Below, piece by piece: positions 7,078 through 8,598 of a stretch of DNA of 8,598 bases. The position numbers and the translations under genes were made by a program. This DNA comes from Sphingomonadales bacterium (GTDB lineage: Bacteria; Pseudomonadota; Alphaproteobacteria; Sphingomonadales; Sphingomonadaceae). The stretch covers positions 1 to 8,598 of the forward strand of contig JAFLDC010000091.1 of the NCBI GenBank assembly GCA_017302775.1, read 5' to 3'. Below the pieces are notes generated by a model, which worked only from the letters and a program-made list of their open reading frames with translations, made no database searches and was not told the origin of the DNA. Each line of letters opens with the position of its first letter. Position 1 is the first letter of the stretch.

Positions 7078-8024
7078 GCGCCCGCGCGCCGGTCGCGCTG
7101 CTCGCGGTCCTGCTCGCATGTTGCGCCGCACCGGCGCTTGCGCAGAACGTCGCAATTACGGGCGGCAAGGTGGTAGTGGGCGACGGCACCGATCCGATCG
7201 AGGGCGGAACCGTGCTGATTCAAGGCGGCAAAGTGATAGCCGCCGGAACCGCCGTCACTATACCGGCGGGAACCCCCACGATCGACGCCCGCGGCAAATG
7301 GGTTACTCCCGGCCTGGTCGTCGCGGTAACCGATCTGGGCCTGGTCGATGTCGGCGCCGTTGATGACAGCAATGACAGCGGCGCAGGCAAAAGCCCGTTC
7401 AGCGCCAGCCTTGACATCAGCCACGCGATCAACCCCGATGCCCAGCCGATCAAGATCAGCCGGGCCGGCGGTGTCACCCGGGCGGCGGTGGCGCCGCTGG
7501 GCACCGATACGATCTTTGGCGGCCAGGGGGCGGTAATCGATCTGGGGGCAGACCCCGATGCGGTGACGGTCCCACGCGCGTTTCAGTATGTCGATCTGGG
7601 TGAAACCGGTGCGCGCCGGGCTGGCGGCAGCCGCGTCGCTGCCTGGGCGCAACTGCACAACGCGCTGACCGAGGCGAAGGAGATTTCGCTGGCTCCGGCC
7701 GGGGTGCGCCGCGATGACGTTATGTTGAACCGGCGCGATGCGCAGGCACTCGTTTCCGTCGTGACGGGCAAGCAGCCGTTATACGTCCATGTCGAACGGG
7801 CAGCCGATATCCGCATGGTGCTGGGCCTCAAAAAGGAATTCCCGGCGCTGCGGCTGGTCATTGTTGGAGCAAGCGAGGGCTGGCTGGTTTCTGGCGAACT
7901 GGCGCGGGCCGGCGTGCCGGTACTGGCTACGCCGCTTAACGATCTGCCGGACAGTTTCGAGCAGCTCGGCGCCACGCAGCTCGTGCCGGAGCCCTTGGGA
8001 CTCGGGTCGAGATCCGCGCCGTAG
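7074..8024 (+). CDS. Second exported amidohydrolase-like protein, 3'-truncated at a junction near 7980
   Basis: The 316-codon frame has genuine amidohydrolase-family sequence only to about codon 302 (LPDSFEQLGATQ, ending 7979). The last 14 codons read into unrelated DNA and stop at 8024. Intact relatives are about 430 residues, so the C-terminal third of the barrel is lost. A signal peptide ends at ALA-Q (about residue 23), with LLAC as a less likely lipobox. The N-terminal sandwich is normal, but where the partner has DAHSHLG this protein reads VTPGLVVAVTDLGLVDV, with no HxH. The second HH site is also replaced (VIVGASEGW). One histidine, H239 in LYVHVERAADI, remains. Translation is coupled to the upstream gene through the ATGA overlap, with AAGGAG at 7061-7066. 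This suggests the two proteins are made in equal amounts and may form a complex. Confidence 0.82.
   Translation: MSARAPVALLAVLLACCAAPALAQNVAITGGKVVVGDGTDPIEGGTVLIQGGKVIAAGTAVTIPAGTPTIDARGKWVTPGLVVAVTDLGLVDVGAVDDSNDSGAGKSPFSASLDISHAINPDAQPIKISRAGGVTRAAVAPLGTDTIFGGQGAVIDLGADPDAVTVPRAFQYVDLGETGARRAGGSRVAAWAQLHNALTEAKEISLAPAGVRRDDVMLNRRDAQALVSVVTGKQPLYVHVERAADIRMVLGLKKEFPALRLVIVGASEGWLVSGELARAGVPVLATPLNDLPDSFEQLGATQLVPEPLGLGSRSAP
7970..7985. other. Junction between two unrelated sequences
   Basis: Amidohydrolase homology on the plus strand ends at about 7979. MshQ-like coding on the minus strand ends at about 7976-7981. Two convergent genes are therefore both interrupted at the same place, with only a few shared bases. 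No insertion sequence end, target duplication or integrase is visible. This could be an assembly chimera or a real recombination joint. The sequence alone cannot decide. Confidence 0.6.
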
Positions 8025-8461
8025 ATGCGCATGGTGTTGTTGAGATTGACGTCCTTGTAGGGAAACGAATAGGTGGGCGGTGGGCCGGTCGTCTGGGTGC
8101 CGTGACCGCAATAATTGTTGGCGAACTGCAGTCGGCCGTTCGACATGATCTGCAGCTGGGTGTAGGTGGTGCTGCCGTAGACGAACTTGAAGCCGATATC
8201 GATCTGCGCGCTGATGTCGTCATCGAACGGCGCGTTGGCGTAGGCGGTGCACTGCTTGCCGCTGGTCCAGGCGACGTCGGTGTGCTTGGCCGGATCGACC
8301 CACACCATCTTGAGCGTCGAGTCGTCGTAGGTCAGCGCGCGGGCGTGAGTGTGCGCCAGCGCGAGCAGCGCCAGGAGCAGCGCGCGGACCACGGCGCGTT
8401 GCCGCGGATGCGTGAAACGATGGCTCTGCGATTGGGCGGGGTGCACGGTGATCCTTGCCAT
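7976..8461 (-). CDS. N-terminal fragment of an exported MshQ/DUF6701-like protein, cut at the junction
   Basis: About 160 residues read from 8461 down to the junction. After a basic start, the segment RALLLALLALAHTHARA is a signal peptide, with the mature protein starting near LTYDD. The body has KQCTAYANAPFDDDIS, FKFVYGSTTYTQLQIMSNG and RIYGADLDPSP, resembling the N-terminal nidogen-like region of MshQ/DUF6701 proteins, large surface proteins linked to type IV pilus (MSHA) loci in gamma- and betaproteobacteria. This family call is from memory of the motifs. Full-length members are much longer. Downstream of SGTSC the frame runs on to 7583, but only as antisense of the amidohydrolase. The start could instead be GTG at 8446, which has AAGGA (8456-8452) at good spacing, while the ATG at 8461 has no clear site. 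It is probably from a different organism or locus than the rest of the window. Confidence 0.65.
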
Positions 8462-8598
8462 GGGGCGCGCGCCGCGACCAGTACGCGCGCCTGCCCTCGA
8501 CAGTAGCGGCCGAGCGCCCGCCGGGCTTGAAGCGACGGGCGAGCCGCCTCCCCTTTCCAGGGCCGACAGCCGTCGCGGCCTCGGTTAGTATCGGCCCG
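8462..8598. other. GC-rich upstream region of the MshQ-like gene, no gene seen
   Basis: This 137-base stretch lies upstream of the minus-strand MshQ-like gene. Frames open across it have low-complexity Arg/Ala/Gly-rich content typical of non-coding GC-rich DNA. No convincing promoter, terminator or RNA was recognised, and the window ends before the next gene. Confidence 0.4.

Noticed and set aside
8102..8506. Plus-strand open frame over the MshQ-like fragment
   Set aside because: The minus strand encodes a signal peptide and family-like motifs. The plus-strand product has low-complexity content and no motifs.
1..8598. CRISPR arrays, insertion sequences or toxin-antitoxin modules
   Set aside because: No regularly spaced repeats, transposase-like proteins or small paired toxin genes were seen on either strand.

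Overview
The window looks like a chromosomal segment of an alphaproteobacterium, most likely a sphingomonad (Sphingomonas/Novosphingobium/Erythrobacter type). This is judged from high GC, a DnaE2-type error-prone polymerase, the style of the IHF beta subunit, and a peptide transporter followed by two exported amidohydrolase-family proteins. The species-level call is inference from protein character, not a search.

Layout from left to right. (1) 2-2902, plus strand: the C-terminal ~966 residues of the error-prone polymerase DnaE2, entering from the left edge. (2) 2954-3038, minus: tRNA-Leu(UAA) with an encoded CCA. (3) 3123-3404, minus: ihfB, with a leader that holds a stable UUCG-capped hairpin and, further up, a perfect palindrome. 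(4) 3557-3901, minus: a short GntR-family (YtrA-like) regulator. (5) A 180-base divergent control region. (6) 4082 to about 7980, plus: a tight three-gene operon of a proton-coupled peptide transporter (POT/PTR2), a metal-dependent amidohydrolase with a signal peptide, and a second exported amidohydrolase-like protein that starts with a 4-base ATGA overlap and lacks the HxH metal motif. (7) From about 7980 to the right edge the sequence changes: the second amidohydrolase is cut mid-domain and joins, tail to tail, the N-terminal part of an unrelated exported MshQ/DUF6701-like surface protein on the minus strand, also cut mid-domain.

The central operon suggests uptake of short peptides or related amides through the inner membrane, with periplasmic hydrolysis by the amidohydrolase pair. 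The divergent GntR protein is the obvious candidate regulator. DnaE2 belongs to SOS mutagenesis and is functionally separate.

No clearly new system was found. The points most worth a second look are the two-sided gene truncation near 7980 (assembly chimera or true recombination), the apparently metal-site-deficient second amidohydrolase, and the structured leader of ihfB.
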